From CAZALT01 sp964485515 (GTDB lineage: Bacteria; Actinomycetota; Acidimicrobiia; Acidimicrobiales; Acidimicrobilacustridaceae), in the NCBI GenBank assembly GCA_964485515.1, contig CAZALT010000040.1:1-22932 (forward strand): DNA of 22,932 bases, in the 5' to 3' direction. The notes under the pieces are model-generated. The model worked only from the letters and a program-made list of their open reading frames with translations, made no database searches and was not told the origin of the DNA. The number at the start of each line of letters is the position of its first letter. Positions within the stretch are counted from its first letter, which is position 1. The position numbers and the translations under genes were made by a program. Below, piece after piece: positions 1 through 7,744 of this stretch.

Positions 1-25
1 TACCCCAGCTAACCGAGCGGGCGTG

Positions 26-371
26 TCACACAGCATCCTCAAACGGCAGGACGAGAAGGGCCTCATCCTCGGAGTCGACGAAGCTCTCGATCGCCTCGAC
101 GTGGTCGAGGATCACCTCGAGGATCTCGACGGTCGATCCGTTCCCGACTCGAAGCCAGACGACCTTCGGCGGCGGACCGTGCAGGAAGGCCAACTGGCGA
201 AAGTCGGGGTCCTTCGACACGACAACGAAGCCATTCGCTCCAGCGAACTCCCAGATCTCATCGTCCGTCGCCGTAGCGAGACCTTCGGACGTGACGTGAA
301 CGCTCTCGGGGAACGCGTCACGCAAGTGGCCGACCAGCCTCCGAGAGGTTCTGGTCGAACAGCAGCTTCAC
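26..371 (-). pseudogene. DUF5615 PIN-like toxin, frameshifted
   Basis: Read from GTG at 371 the protein begins VKLLFDQNLS, the usual opening of DUF5615 (Mut7-C/PIN-like) toxins with its early acidic residue. After about ten codons, near position 341, the frame breaks. The next frame down continues R-L-V-G-H-L-R-D-A-F-P and the rest of the family: the FVVVSKDPDF motif mid-protein and a C-terminal tail ending FEDAV. Restoring two bases (or removing one) would join the halves into a protein of about 115 residues, normal for the family. The GTG overlaps the stop of the upstream DUF433 gene by 4 bp (GTGA), the standard antitoxin-toxin arrangement. Family knowledge: DUF5615 proteins are presumed RNases neutralised by DUF433 partners. 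The break may be a real inactivation or a draft-assembly error. Confidence 0.7.
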
Positions 372-592
372 GCGGTAGCGAGGCGCCGTTCACGCAGCGC
401 CGCGAACTCGATCGCGGCGCGGACATGTTCTGGGGTCAGCTCTGGGAAGTCCGCGACGATCTCGTCAGTGGTCATTCCCGATGCCAGATACTCGAGGACG
501 TCATTGACCGCGATGCGCGTGCCCACGAAGCAGGGCTTCCCGCTGCGGACCCCCGGCCGGGTCTCAATGATCGTCGTGAGATCCATCGGCAT
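368..592 (-). CDS. DUF433 family antitoxin
   Basis: A 74-residue protein beginning MPMDLTTIIETRPGV. It contains the DUF433 hallmarks: G-K-P-C-F-V-G-T-R-I-A-V in the first third, then D-V-L-E-Y-L-A-S-G-M-T-T-D-E-I and a closing D-F-P-E-L-T-P-E-H-V-R-A-A segment, which is a small winged-helix/HTH fold. The ATG at 592 is chosen because the reading frame upstream (to 679) is non-family sequence and a G-rich stretch lies about seven bases before this ATG; a second ATG six bases in is possible. It is followed with a 4-bp overlap by the DUF5615 toxin remnant, so the pair forms a type II toxin-antitoxin operon. DUF433 proteins are expected to bind their own promoter, which would lie in the 65 bp shared with the divergent element starting at 658. 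Confidence 0.88.
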   Translation of the reverse strand: MPMDLTTIIETRPGVRSGKPCFVGTRIAVNDVLEYLASGMTTDEIVADFPELTPEHVRAAIEFAALRERRLATA

Positions 593-657
593 CACGGTAC
601 CCCCGACCGCTCTCGAAAGGCAGGGCTTGATCGTGGATCGAATGTACCGTCGAACCC

Positions 658-912
658 ATGGGTTCCACGCCATACACACCCCGGAGCCGAAGGAGCTGAA
701 CCCACGAGGCGGCTGACATCCTCAACGTCCGCCCGCGCCACCTCCTCCAAGAGATCGAGGCTGGGGTGCTGCCCGTTCATGTGGTCGAGGGCGACCAGCG
801 ACTCTGGAGCACGGACGTCCTGACCTACCGAGAACGAGCCGCCGCCAGACGCGAGGCTGCCCTCCAGGCCATGACCAAGGACGCCGAGGATCTCGTCCTC
901 TACAACGAGTAG
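658..912 (+). pseudogene. Excisionase/HTH-type antitoxin remnant with internal stop
   Basis: From ATG 658 a short frame reads MGSTPYTPRSRRS and then hits TGA at 697-699. The same frame then runs open to TAG 910-912 and encodes a recognisable helix-turn-helix antitoxin: T-H-E-A-A-D-I-L-N-V-R-P-R-H-L, then G-V-L-P-V-H-V-V-E, then L-T-Y-R-E-R followed by an Ala/Arg-rich helix and an ending in L-V-L-Y-N-E. This matches the common actinobacterial antitoxin pattern (EAADLLNVSRPHLV, LPFxxVGTHRR, LLAYRER). The T-H-R-R recognition part is replaced by E-G-D-Q-R. A PIN toxin gene normally follows; nothing recognisable as one is seen in 913-1174. It is most likely a decayed antitoxin, although a single sequencing error at 697-699 would restore the frame. 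Confidence 0.6.
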
Positions 913-1174
913 CTCCGACAGCTGGTGACGATCGCTTCCACGGCGCGTGGCGTGTCGATCGAGTCGACTGGCAAAGAACAGGTCGCGGTCACCGTCGGAC
1001 AGCAGCGTTGGCCGGCTTCCCCGCGGTCGGACGGACCGATCGGGGGCGGGCCGGGACCAGCTACGCCGCGGCAGTCCTGCTCGACCCCACGCGACGTCCG
1101 TCCATCCCGCAGGGCTTCCTCGGTGACGGGAGGTCCGCACCGGGACCGGGGCGTCGCACTGGCAGACTCGGGTC

Positions 1175-1597
1175 ATGCCACAGCTGCCTGAAGACTTCGC
1201 CGCCCACCCCGCTCGCGACGCCTCGCTCGCGTCGATGACCGCCGTCGAGGCCGGGGACAAGGAAGCATGGATCGCCCTGTTCGCCCACGATGCCGTCGTC
1301 GAGGACCCGATCGGACCTTCGCCGTTCAGCCCCGACGGAACAGGACAGCGGGGCAAGGACGCCATCGCCGCGTTCTTCGATTCGGCGATCGGCCCGAACC
1401 AGGTGTCGTTCCGCATCGACCAGTCCTGGGCGGGAGGGCCCGCCGAGGTGGCGAACGTCGGCACCATCACCACCCGCATGCCCGACGGCACGGTCGTGCA
1501 CACCGATGGCGTGTTCACCTACCGGATCGACGAGGCAGGCAAGGTCACGGCCCTGCGGGCGTACTGGGAGCTCGCCCGCCTCCGATTCGGCGACTGA
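1175..1597 (+). CDS. SnoaL-like / NTF2-fold protein
   Basis: A 140-residue protein with the layout of the SnoaL_2/ketosteroid-isomerase-like NTF2 superfamily. It has an N-terminal helix region ending in V-E-A-G-D-K-E-A-W-I-A-L-F-A, the family-typical D-A-V-V-E-D-P-I-G segment, a G-K-D-A-I-A-A-F-F helix, then beta strands with V-V-H-T-D-G-V-F-T-Y and a closing R-A-Y-W-E. Members act as small-molecule isomerases, cyclases or binding proteins; the substrate cannot be told from the sequence. The start is the ATG at 1175, although the Shine-Dalgarno signal is weak. It ends 28 bp before the stop of the convergent response regulator and shows no link to the polysaccharide genes. Confidence 0.85.
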   Translation: MPQLPEDFAAHPARDASLASMTAVEAGDKEAWIALFAHDAVVEDPIGPSPFSPDGTGQRGKDAIAAFFDSAIGPNQVSFRIDQSWAGGPAEVANVGTITTRMPDGTVVHTDGVFTYRIDEAGKVTALRAYWELARLRFGD

Positions 1598-1625
1598 TCT
1601 CGCGGGGCAGCACCGGACCCGACGC

Positions 1626-2503
1626 CTAGGCCGAGGGTCCTCGGGGTGGGGCTGCGGCATCTGCACCACCCGTGGAGTGATGCGGCCCGATCCACCCCTG
1701 CGACACCGCGAGGGCGACCGCCTCGAGCTGGCTGTGCACCCCGAGCTTGGCGAGGATGGACTTCACGTGGCCCCGCACGGTGTGCACGCTCAACCCCAAC
1801 TGCCGCGCCATCGTCTGGGGCGCCAACCCGGCACCCAGCAGTTCGAGCACCTCGCGTTCGCGCCCGGTGAGCGGGGGTAGCGACAGTGGTTCGACCCCGA
1901 CACCACCACGCTCGGCGTCGGCGAGGATCGCGACCAGCGCATCGGGGTCGACGACGATCTGCTGGTCGATCGGGTGCCGCAGCGCCCGCAGCACGTTGTC
2001 GAGGTGGTCGCTCTTGGTGAAGAACCCGGATGCTCCGCTCGACGCGACAGCCGCAAGCGAGTCGACGTTGCCGAACCCGGTGAAGATGTACACGTCGATC
2101 TCGGGGAACAACTCCTTGATCTGGCGGGTCCCCTCGATGCCGTCAACACCGGGGAGCTCGATGTCCATCAGCACGACATCGACCGGTGTGGACCGGCAGA
2201 CGCGAAGTGCGGTCTCGATGTCCCCGGCCACACCCGCACAGGCCAACCCGTCGGTGAGCTCGACCGAGATCCGGATCGCCTCGGCGAGCGCGTGCTGGTC
2301 GTCGACGACGAGCACCCGCCGGTCCGCGCCGACAGACCCTCCGGGGTTGGCAGGTCCTCCNNNNNNNNNNNNNNNNNNNNNNNNNNNNNNNNNNNNNNNN
2401 NNNNNNNNNNNNNNNNNNNNNNNNNNNNNNNNNNNNNNNNNNNNNNNNNNNNNNNNNNNNGTCCTCGCTGGTTCGCGGGAAGGGAACCCGCGTCGTCCTG
2501 CAT
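1626..2503 (-). CDS. NarL/LuxR-family response regulator (gap near N-terminus)
   Basis: This is a DNA-binding response regulator. The receiver domain begins R-V-L-V-V-D-D-Q with its acidic pair, has the phosphoacceptor Asp in V-V-L-M-D-I-E-L-P-G and the conserved Lys in F-F-T-K-S-D. The C-terminal LuxR-type HTH reads L-T-G-R-E-R-E-V-L, then S-V-H-T-V-R-G-H-V-K-S-I-L-A-K-L. The best start is ATG 2503, preceded by a strong Shine-Dalgarno (GGGAGAGGGAG). It gives 14 residues before the assembly gap, and about 20 more lie between the gap and the receiver, so the protein carries an unusual N-terminal extension. For the two sides to be in frame the true gap must be 2 modulo 3, not the 100 drawn. It is the last gene of the minus-strand glycosyltransferase/flippase block, 158 bp after the flippase, and is closely similar in its HTH to the regulators at 8157 and 17039. 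Confidence 0.85.
2361..2460. other. Assembly gap (100 N)
   Basis: Exactly 100 undetermined bases, a placeholder length. It lies inside the 5' end of the minus-strand response regulator. Related GGTCCTC- and GTCCTC-type sequence occurs on both edges, so a short repeat may have broken the assembly. The frame of the gene requires a true length of 2 modulo 3 if translation starts at 2503. Confidence 0.95.
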
Positions 2504-2598
2504 CGAGCGCTCCCTCTCCCTGCGCACGACGGTCGCTCGCCGTGGATCGCCCGGTTCTGGTGACGGTTGCTCGCACGACACGCCCGGCGACGATGTGT

Positions 2599-2637
2599 CG
2601 GCCGCCACGAGGCTACCCAAAGGGTCGCCCGTGGCCG
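2599..2637 (-). terminator. Possible hairpin between flippase and response regulator
   Basis: Arms CGGCC..CACG (2599-2609, with a two-base bulge) and CGTGGCCG (2630-2637) can pair, enclosing an inner ACCC-AAA-GGGT palindrome at 2615-2625. It begins about 25 bp past the flippase stop on the minus strand. There is no T-run, so it may be a G+C-rich terminator, an mRNA-stabilising stem, or a protein-binding palindrome for the gene starting at 2503. Confidence 0.3.
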
Positions 2638-2661
2638 AGGACGCCCACCTGGTCGCGGGGC

Positions 2662-4065
2662 TCACGCCACCACCTCGTCCCGCACCATGTTGCGCACGAG
2701 CGGGCAGATCGCCAGCGCAGGGATCGAGTAACCCAGCACCCAGCCGGCGGCGAACCCCATCAACCCGAAGCGGGCAGAGAGCAGGTACACCAAGACCAAG
2801 ATCAGCGCGGTCGTCGCGACGACCACGACGAGCACGAAGCGGACCTCTCCCCGCACGCGGGCCACCGACGTGAAGAAGATGATCACGGCGCGTGGAAGCA
2901 GCCCGAGCGCCAGCAGTCGGAGCACCGGTGTGGATTCCTCGGAGTACTCCGGCCCGAAGATGGCCAGCACCAGCGGGGCCAGCACGACGATCGCCACGAT
3001 GATCGGCAGCAACAGCAGCGCACCCCGACGGGCGATTCGCCGGGAATGGTCGGCGAGTCGAGTCGGATCGAACGAGCCCTCGACCAGCAGCGACGAGCCC
3101 AGGCTCAGCGCGATCGAGTCGAAGACGAGCACGATCGTCCACGCCACGTAGAAGATGGCACCCGCGTCCGCCCCCAGACGTCCGGTCACGATCAACGGCA
3201 TGGCGATCGTGACCAGGGCGCCGCACAGACCTCCCGCGTAGTCGTAGGCCACGTAACGGGTGACGGTGGTGCGATCGAGCACCTCGGGATGCGGTGGGCG
3301 CTTCTGGTGGACGGGAAGGTACTTCCGGAAGATCAGGTAGTTGATCGGCACGATCGACACGGCCACCGGCACCACCCACGCCGAGAAGATGCCCCACGCC
3401 GGCATGATCGTGCTGATCGAGAGGAGCAGGACGAGCTTCGCCCCCGCGAACGTGGTGTTCTCGACGGGGACGACCACGGCGCGCCCGAGCCCGGTCAGCA
3501 CGCCGTCTTGGATCGCGAACACTCCCCACACGACGACCGACGCGCAGAACGCGATCGACACCCCCCAGCCGCTCAGGAACGCGAAGTGGTCGCTGACCCG
3601 CGATGCGATCAGCACGAAGCCGACCGAGATCACCACCGCGGCGGCAGATGCGACGGCGTACGCGAGTGCAACCGACCGGCCGGCGATCGCTCGCCAACGC
3701 GGGAGGAACCGCATCAGCATCCAGGCGAGGTCGAGCTGCGCGAACGTCGATACCGTCATCATCGCGGCGATGAGCGCGGCGTTCTCGCCCACCACGGAGG
3801 TCGGGTAGCGCCGCGCCGCGAGCGCCCAGAAGGCGAACCCGAGCACACCGGTCATCACCGTGCTGAACATCAAGGCGTACGCGTTGCGGAAGAGCGGCTC
3901 GCGTAGATGCGTTCGGGCCCCCGCAGCCATCCCGCGCATGCTCGGCCGCCGCCTCGGGTCGATCGTCACCACCGCGGTCGCGACGGCATCCGGGCCGTAC
4001 ACGGCGGCGAGCCCCTCGGCTGATGGCGTCGATGGCGCGGTCAAGGCGTCGGTGTCGGGTGCCAC
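2662..4065 (-). CDS. Wzx-like polysaccharide flippase
   Basis: A polytopic membrane protein of the MOP/Wzx oligosaccharide-flippase type, expected to move lipid-linked sugar units across the cytoplasmic membrane. After a disordered N-terminus of about 60 residues come roughly twelve to fourteen hydrophobic segments, for example A-Y-A-L-M-F-S-T-V-M-T-G-V-L-G-F near the start, a paired central block around V-P-V-A-V-S-I-V-P-I-N-Y-L, and a C-terminal series ending G-Y-S-I-P-A-L-A-I-C-P-L. Charged loops such as F-D-P-T-R-L-A-D-H-S-R-R separate the two halves. Two GTG starts are possible: 4065, five bases after the upstream stop (467 aa), and 4119, which would overlap the upstream gene by 50 bp; neither has a clear Shine-Dalgarno. 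It sits directly behind three glycosyltransferases, as expected for repeat-unit export. Confidence 0.85.
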   Translation of the reverse strand: MAPDTDALTAPSTPSAEGLAAVYGPDAVATAVVTIDPRRRPSMRGMAAGARTHLREPLFRNAYALMFSTVMTGVLGFAFWALAARRYPTSVVGENAALIAAMMTVSTFAQLDLAWMLMRFLPRWRAIAGRSVALAYAVASAAAVVISVGFVLIASRVSDHFAFLSGWGVSIAFCASVVVWGVFAIQDGVLTGLGRAVVVPVENTTFAGAKLVLLLSISTIMPAWGIFSAWVVPVAVSIVPINYLIFRKYLPVHQKRPPHPEVLDRTTVTRYVAYDYAGGLCGALVTIAMPLIVTGRLGADAGAIFYVAWTIVLVFDSIALSLGSSLLVEGSFDPTRLADHSRRIARRGALLLLPIIVAIVVLAPLVLAIFGPEYSEESTPVLRLLALGLLPRAVIIFFTSVARVRGEVRFVLVVVVATTALILVLVYLLSARFGLMGFAAGWVLGYSIPALAICPLVRNMVRDEVVA

Positions 4066-4069
4066 GAGA

Positions 4070-5407
4070 TCACTCGGCCGAACCGGCGACCGCGCCGGCG
4101 CCGTTCGAGCGAGCCGCACCCCGGAGGCCCCGCGGCTCCGACTGACTCGACACGTTCGCCAGGCCGCCGGCCGGGGTGCGGTCGACGGTGTCGATGCCGC
4201 GCACCGCTGGTCGACGGTCGCCGTTCCCGCCGCCGTTGGCGGCCCGGTCGGCGCCGCTCAGGTCGCTCGGATCGCTCNNNNNNNNNNNNNNNNNNNNNNN
4301 NNNNNNNNNNNNNNNNNNNNNNNNNNNNNNNNNNNNNNNNNNNNNNNNNNNNNNNNNNNNNNNNNNNNNNNNNNNNNCGCTCAGGTCGCTCGGATCGCTC
4401 GGGTCGCTCGGAGCACCCGGAGCCAGATCGACGTCGGGGTTCGACGTGTGGGCGACTTCGGGACTCAGCAGAGGGCCACCGACCGTCGACACCCGGCGTG
4501 CCATCCGACGGCCCACGACGACGGGCGCCTCCGTCGCAGATCGCACGACGTTCTTGGTCAGACCCTGCCAGTTGCTGTGCAGGAACACCCCCGTCGCGCG
4601 GTAGCAGCGTTGTCGCTCCGCCCGGGTCAAGGGAGCGTCGTCGATGGCACGAACGAACTCGCGGCCGATGCGCCACGTCGGGAAGCTCAAGCGATCACCG
4701 AGATCGGGATCGAACCACGCGGCCCGGCCACGGGCGTGCGGGAAGGCGATGGTCGACCGGGCCGGGTGCTGGCGACGGAAGAACCGGACGGCGTCGCTGT
4801 GCACGATGCGGCCTCGCAACGCGACCTCGAGCAGGAAGACGTTGTCGCTGTCGGAGTATGCGCCGAGCCCCCGAGTCGCCCGCGCCACATCGTGACGGAT
4901 CAGACCGAAGGCGCCGAAGCACTCATGGCGCAGGGTGAGCACATCTCGCAGGCGCTCCGCGGGGTCAGCCGAGTCCATCCTGCTCACCTGCTGCCGCCAG
5001 GTCTTCACCACATAGCCTTCGGCGTCGATGTCGGCGCTTCCGGTGTGCGCGAGCACGACGCTCGGGTCGGCGTTGAGCACGGCCAAGGTCTCGTCGAGGA
5101 ACTCCGGAGCGTGCTCGTCGTCGGCCGCCGCCCACTTGACGTAGCTGGCCGCCGGGTCGGCCAGGTGCAAGACGTGGGTGAAGTTCCACGCCGCGCCGCG
5201 GTTGCGCTCCTGGCGCGAGTAGCGGATCCGCGCGTCGACCGCCGCGAAGCCCCGGGCGACCTCCTCGGTTCCGTCCGTGGAGGCGTTGTCGCTGATGACC
5301 AGCTCGAAGTCGCCCATCTTCTGCGCCAGCAGCGTCTCGATGGCACGGGCGAGGAACTGCTCGCCGTTGTAGACGGGCAGCCCGATGCTCACGAGCGGAG
5401 GGGTCAT
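4070..5407 (-). CDS. GT2 glycosyltransferase with Ser-Asp-Pro repeat tail
   Basis: A family 2 (GT-A fold) glycosyltransferase. It begins M-T-P-P-L-V-S-I-G-L-P-V-Y-N-G-E with the nucleotide-binding first strand, followed by V-I-S-D-N-A-S-T-D-G-T-E-E (residues about 38-50), N-R-G-A-A-W-N-F, and an acidic A-A-D-D-E-H motif near residue 95 that stands in for DxD. Later motifs include C-F-G-A-F-G-L-I-R and D-N-V-F-L-L-E-V-A-L-R-G. The GT domain ends near residue 320. The tail carries a 9-bp tandem repeat coding S-D-P, interrupted by an assembly gap, then about 60 low-complexity residues. Start ATG 5407 has a strong GAGGAGG Shine-Dalgarno. Both gap edges agree in frame if the true gap is 1 modulo 3. 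The sugar donor cannot be inferred. It is followed after 4 bp by the flippase if that starts at 4065. Confidence 0.87.
   Translation of the reverse strand: MTPPLVSIGLPVYNGEQFLARAIETLLAQKMGDFELVISDNASTDGTEEVARGFAAVDARIRYSRQERNRGAAWNFTHVLHLADPAASYVKWAAADDEHAPEFLDETLAVLNADPSVVLAHTGSADIDAEGYVVKTWRQQVSRMDSADPAERLRDVLTLRHECFGAFGLIRHDVARATRGLGAYSDSDNVFLLEVALRGRIVHSDAVRFFRRQHPARSTIAFPHARGRAAWFDPDLGDRLSFPTWRIGREFVRAIDDAPLTRAERQRCYRATGVFLHSNWQGLTKNVVRSATEAPVVVGRRMARRVSTVGGPLLSPEVAHTSNPDVDLAPGAPSDPSDPSDLSXXXXXXXXXXXXXXXXXXXXXXXXXXXXXXXXXXSDPSDLSGADRAANGGGNGDRRPAVRGIDTVDRTPAGGLANVSSQSEPRGLRGAARSNGAGAVAGSAE
4256..4408. repeat. 9-bp tandem repeat (S-D-P) spanning an assembly gap
   Basis: On the coding (minus) strand, units AGCGACCCG / AGCGATCCG / AGCGACCTG run up to the gap edge at 4378 and resume at 4277 in the same codon phase, giving S-D-P and S-D-L triplets. 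Simple continuation of the 9-bp unit predicts a missing length of 4 plus a multiple of 9, which keeps the reading frame. The array is in the C-terminal tail of the GT2 enzyme. Confidence 0.85.
4278..4377. other. Assembly gap (100 N) within S-D-P repeat
   Basis: Exactly 100 undetermined bases flanked on both sides by the same 9-bp repeat, so the assembler most likely broke on a tandem array whose copy number is unknown. Confidence 0.95.
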
Positions 5408-5438
5408 GAGTCCTCCTCGATGGTGACGGAGAGGAACC

Positions 5439-6725
5439 TCATGCGGTGGCCCAGCTTCTCTTCAACCGGCTCCGGAGGTACGCCCACAGCCCTGTGGTGA
5501 TCTGCGCGAGGCGCGACCCCGGCGAAGGAGGTTCGTTGGTCGCCGACATCGACACCATTCGCCTCAACACCTCGCTCCTCGGCAAGGCACCTGCGACCAT
5601 CTGCTTCGTGAGCATCGCGCCCAGACCGACGGTGCGGTCGCGCAGGAGCGCACGCACCGTGGCGACGTCGGCCGGATGGCGTCGCCACACGAGGGCACGC
5701 GGCTCGAACGCCACCTGATGACCGTCGGCCAAGAACCCGACGACGACATCGAGGTCGTCGGCCGCGCCGGCAGGCGAGCGAGGGCCGAGATGAGGGTCGA
5801 ACCCCCAGAGGTCACCGAGCAGGCGCTTCTGCACCGCGATGTTGTCGCCCGACCCGAACAGCGTGGTGAGGAAGGGCGGTTCTCCTGGTCCGCTCACCGA
5901 CCCGGAACGGTCCATCACCCGACGCCGCCAGCCCCCCGTCACCGCGGTCGCGGCTTCGAAGGCGAGCTGGGGCGGCGTCTCGAGCTCCGGGGTCAGGACC
6001 GGACCGACGACGCACGCGACGCTGGGGTGCGATTGGAACATGGTGGCGACCGCGTTGAGCCAGCCGGGAGCCGCCTCGCACCCTTCGTCGGTGAAGGCCA
6101 CCAGGTCGCCCCGGGACAGCCCGAACGCGGCGTTCCGGGCGTTCGACCGGTTCTCGTCGTGCACCGCGAGGTACCGCACCCGTCCGTCGACCTCGCGCCG
6201 CTTCGCGACGACGGCGGGCGTGATGTTGCCCGGTGCCCCGTGATCGACGACCAGCACCTCGAACGAGCGGTAGTCGCAGGCCAGGAGGCTGTCGAGGGTC
6301 CGCTCGAGCCCGAGCCTCCCTCCCGTCGTGGAGAGCACGACGGTGACCGAGGTCGTGGCGTCGTCGTCATCGGCCCGACACCGAACGGGGGCCGAGGTGA
6401 CGAGCCCGGTCGACTCCAGCGACCACGTCCCGTCCAGCCCGTCATCGCGCAGGTGCTCGTCGATGGCACCACCGAGCTCGGCGTAGATCCCGTGGGCGAG
6501 CGCGGCCCCGCCGATGTCACCGGCGGCCAGATCGTGATCGAGCAGGCCGAGTGGCTCGTCGTGCAGGGTCACGAGCGTGCGCACGGACCCGTACGGGACC
6601 CCGTCGCGCGTGAACCCACCGGTGAGCGTGGGCAACGCGGTCGCGAGCTCGACCACCTCCACCCGTACCGGATGGAACGGAGGATGCAGGTCGTCGGCCG
6701 ACGCGCTCACCGAGATGAGGGCCAT
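5439..6725 (-). CDS. GT2-like glycosyltransferase with N-terminal accessory module and altered DxD
   Basis: A 428-residue protein. Residues about 18-95 form an accessory module (V-E-V-V-E-L, G-V-P-Y-G-S-V-R-T-L-V-T-L-H-D-E-P-L-G, A-I-D-E-H-L) also present in the GT2 proteins at 18947 and 21339. A GT-A domain follows: T-S-V-T-V-V-L-S-T-T-G-G, E-V-L-V-V-D-H-G-A, N-R-S-N-A-R-N-A-A-F. Near residue 210, where relatives have F-T-D-D-D, this one has F-T-D-E-G; further on it has A-A-D-D-L-D in place of G-G-E-D-L-D. The metal and acceptor sites may therefore differ, or the enzyme may be inactive. The start is ATG 6725, which overlaps the TGA of the preceding GT gene by one base (TGATG); frame upstream of it is Arg/Gly-rich shadow sequence. 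It ends 31 bp before the next GT2 gene. Confidence 0.85.
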   Translation of the reverse strand: MALISVSASADDLHPPFHPVRVEVVELATALPTLTGGFTRDGVPYGSVRTLVTLHDEPLGLLDHDLAAGDIGGAALAHGIYAELGGAIDEHLRDDGLDGTWSLESTGLVTSAPVRCRADDDDATTSVTVVLSTTGGRLGLERTLDSLLACDYRSFEVLVVDHGAPGNITPAVVAKRREVDGRVRYLAVHDENRSNARNAAFGLSRGDLVAFTDEGCEAAPGWLNAVATMFQSHPSVACVVGPVLTPELETPPQLAFEAATAVTGGWRRRVMDRSGSVSGPGEPPFLTTLFGSGDNIAVQKRLLGDLWGFDPHLGPRSPAGAADDLDVVVGFLADGHQVAFEPRALVWRRHPADVATVRALLRDRTVGLGAMLTKQMVAGALPRSEVLRRMVSMSATNEPPSPGSRLAQITTGLWAYLRSRLKRSWATA

Positions 6726-7744
6726 CAGACGACCGAACCCGGAACGTCGCTGAAGTGCCGGGAGCGACTGGCCCGCTCGCGTTCTGCCTCGAGCGCGGCG
6801 AGCTCCTCGCGTTCGATCGCCGCGAGATCGATGACCTCCACCGCCGCGACCGGTGCCTGCTCGTCCTCCACCTCGGTGGATCGGAAGCGCAACCACGGCT
6901 CCGGCAGCGCACCGCGTGACGACGCCTTGGGTGCGAAGAGCCGCCGTTCCGCGGCGATGGTGCGCAACACCCGCAAACCGTCACGGCACGCGTGGAGGTT
7001 GCTCCGACCATGCAGGCGATCGAGCTCGTAGCTCGCCACCTCGGTGACTCGCATGCCGAGCATGGCCACCCGCACGGTGAGGAGCGTCTCGATCTCGAAG
7101 CCGTCACCCCAGCGCACCTCATCGGAGGGCTCGCACGCCGGCGACACCTCGTCCGGTGGCAGCTCGAAGCCAGGCTCGGCAACGTCCAGGTACGGCAGGC
7201 AGTCGCGCCAGAAGGCGTTGTAGCCGTAGCAGAGGTCGCCGTACGAGGTGCCGAACATCCCGTTGACCAGCGAGTTGAGCGCGCTGTTCCCCCAGTGGCG
7301 GAACAGGGTGATGTCGTCGCTCCCGCCGCCCGGGGCGAACCGTGAACCCTTGGCGAAGTGCGCACCGGAGACCAGGGCCGACACGAACCACGGGATCTCG
7401 CTGGCGTCGGTCGACCCGTCCGCGTCGAGCATCACGATGATGTCGCCGCGACAGGCGTGGAACCCGCACGCCAGCGCGTTGCCCTTGCCATGTCGGGTCT
7501 GGCAGATCACGCGGACGTCGGGGAGCGCGCGACGTGCCATGCCGACGGTGTCGTCGATCGAGTTGCCGTCGACGACGATCACCTCGAACACGTCGGTGCC
7601 GATCTGCTCGAGCACATGGCGGAGGTTCCGCGCCTCGTTGAGAGCCGGCACCACCACGCTGACCCGAGGCGTGTGAGGTAGCCCGGCTGCTCCACCGTCA
7701 GCGCATCGCTGCGGCATCGATCTGACCCTGCTCGGGTGCTCCAT
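6725..7744 (-). CDS. GT2 glycosyltransferase, DPM1/DPG-synthase-like
   Basis: A 339-residue glycosyltransferase of the polyprenyl-phosphate mannose/glucose synthase type. It shows V-S-V-V-V-P-A-L-N-E-A-R-N-L, V-I-V-V-D-G-N-S-I-D-D-T, H-G-K-G-N-A-L-A-C-G-F and the metal site M-L-D-A-D-G-S-T-D near residue 107. Downstream is the subfamily signature K-G-S-R-F-A-P-G-G-G-S-D-D-I-T, then G-D-L-C-Y-G-Y-N-A-F-W-R. The C-terminal third is a charged helix rich in Glu/Arg and has no obvious membrane segment. Start ATG 7744 is preferred over GTG 7759 because AAGGGG lies six bases ahead of it. It is the first gene of the minus-strand block, so the promoter should lie in 7745-8156. Such enzymes usually load a sugar on a lipid phosphate; the sugar is not deducible. 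Confidence 0.88.
   Translation of the reverse strand: MEHPSRVRSMPQRCADGGAAGLPHTPRVSVVVPALNEARNLRHVLEQIGTDVFEVIVVDGNSIDDTVGMARRALPDVRVICQTRHGKGNALACGFHACRGDIIVMLDADGSTDASEIPWFVSALVSGAHFAKGSRFAPGGGSDDITLFRHWGNSALNSLVNGMFGTSYGDLCYGYNAFWRDCLPYLDVAEPGFELPPDEVSPACEPSDEVRWGDGFEIETLLTVRVAMLGMRVTEVASYELDRLHGRSNLHACRDGLRVLRTIAAERRLFAPKASSRGALPEPWLRFRSTEVEDEQAPVAAVEVIDLAAIEREELAALEAERERASRSRHFSDVPGSVV

Noticed and set aside
913..1174. Possible PIN toxin gene after the antitoxin remnant.
   Set aside because: No frame shows PIN acidic residues or a family-like start; only short Arg/Pro-rich frames are present.
1631..1644. CCGAGG-GT-CCTCGG palindrome near the end of the first response regulator, as a terminator.
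   Set aside because: The loop would be two bases, too small for a hairpin, and it lies within the coding end.
1747..3906. A 719-codon plus-strand open frame over the regulator and flippase.
   Set aside because: It is low-complexity His/Arg/Asp-rich sequence and runs through an assembly gap; the opposite strand has clear receiver, HTH and membrane-protein features.
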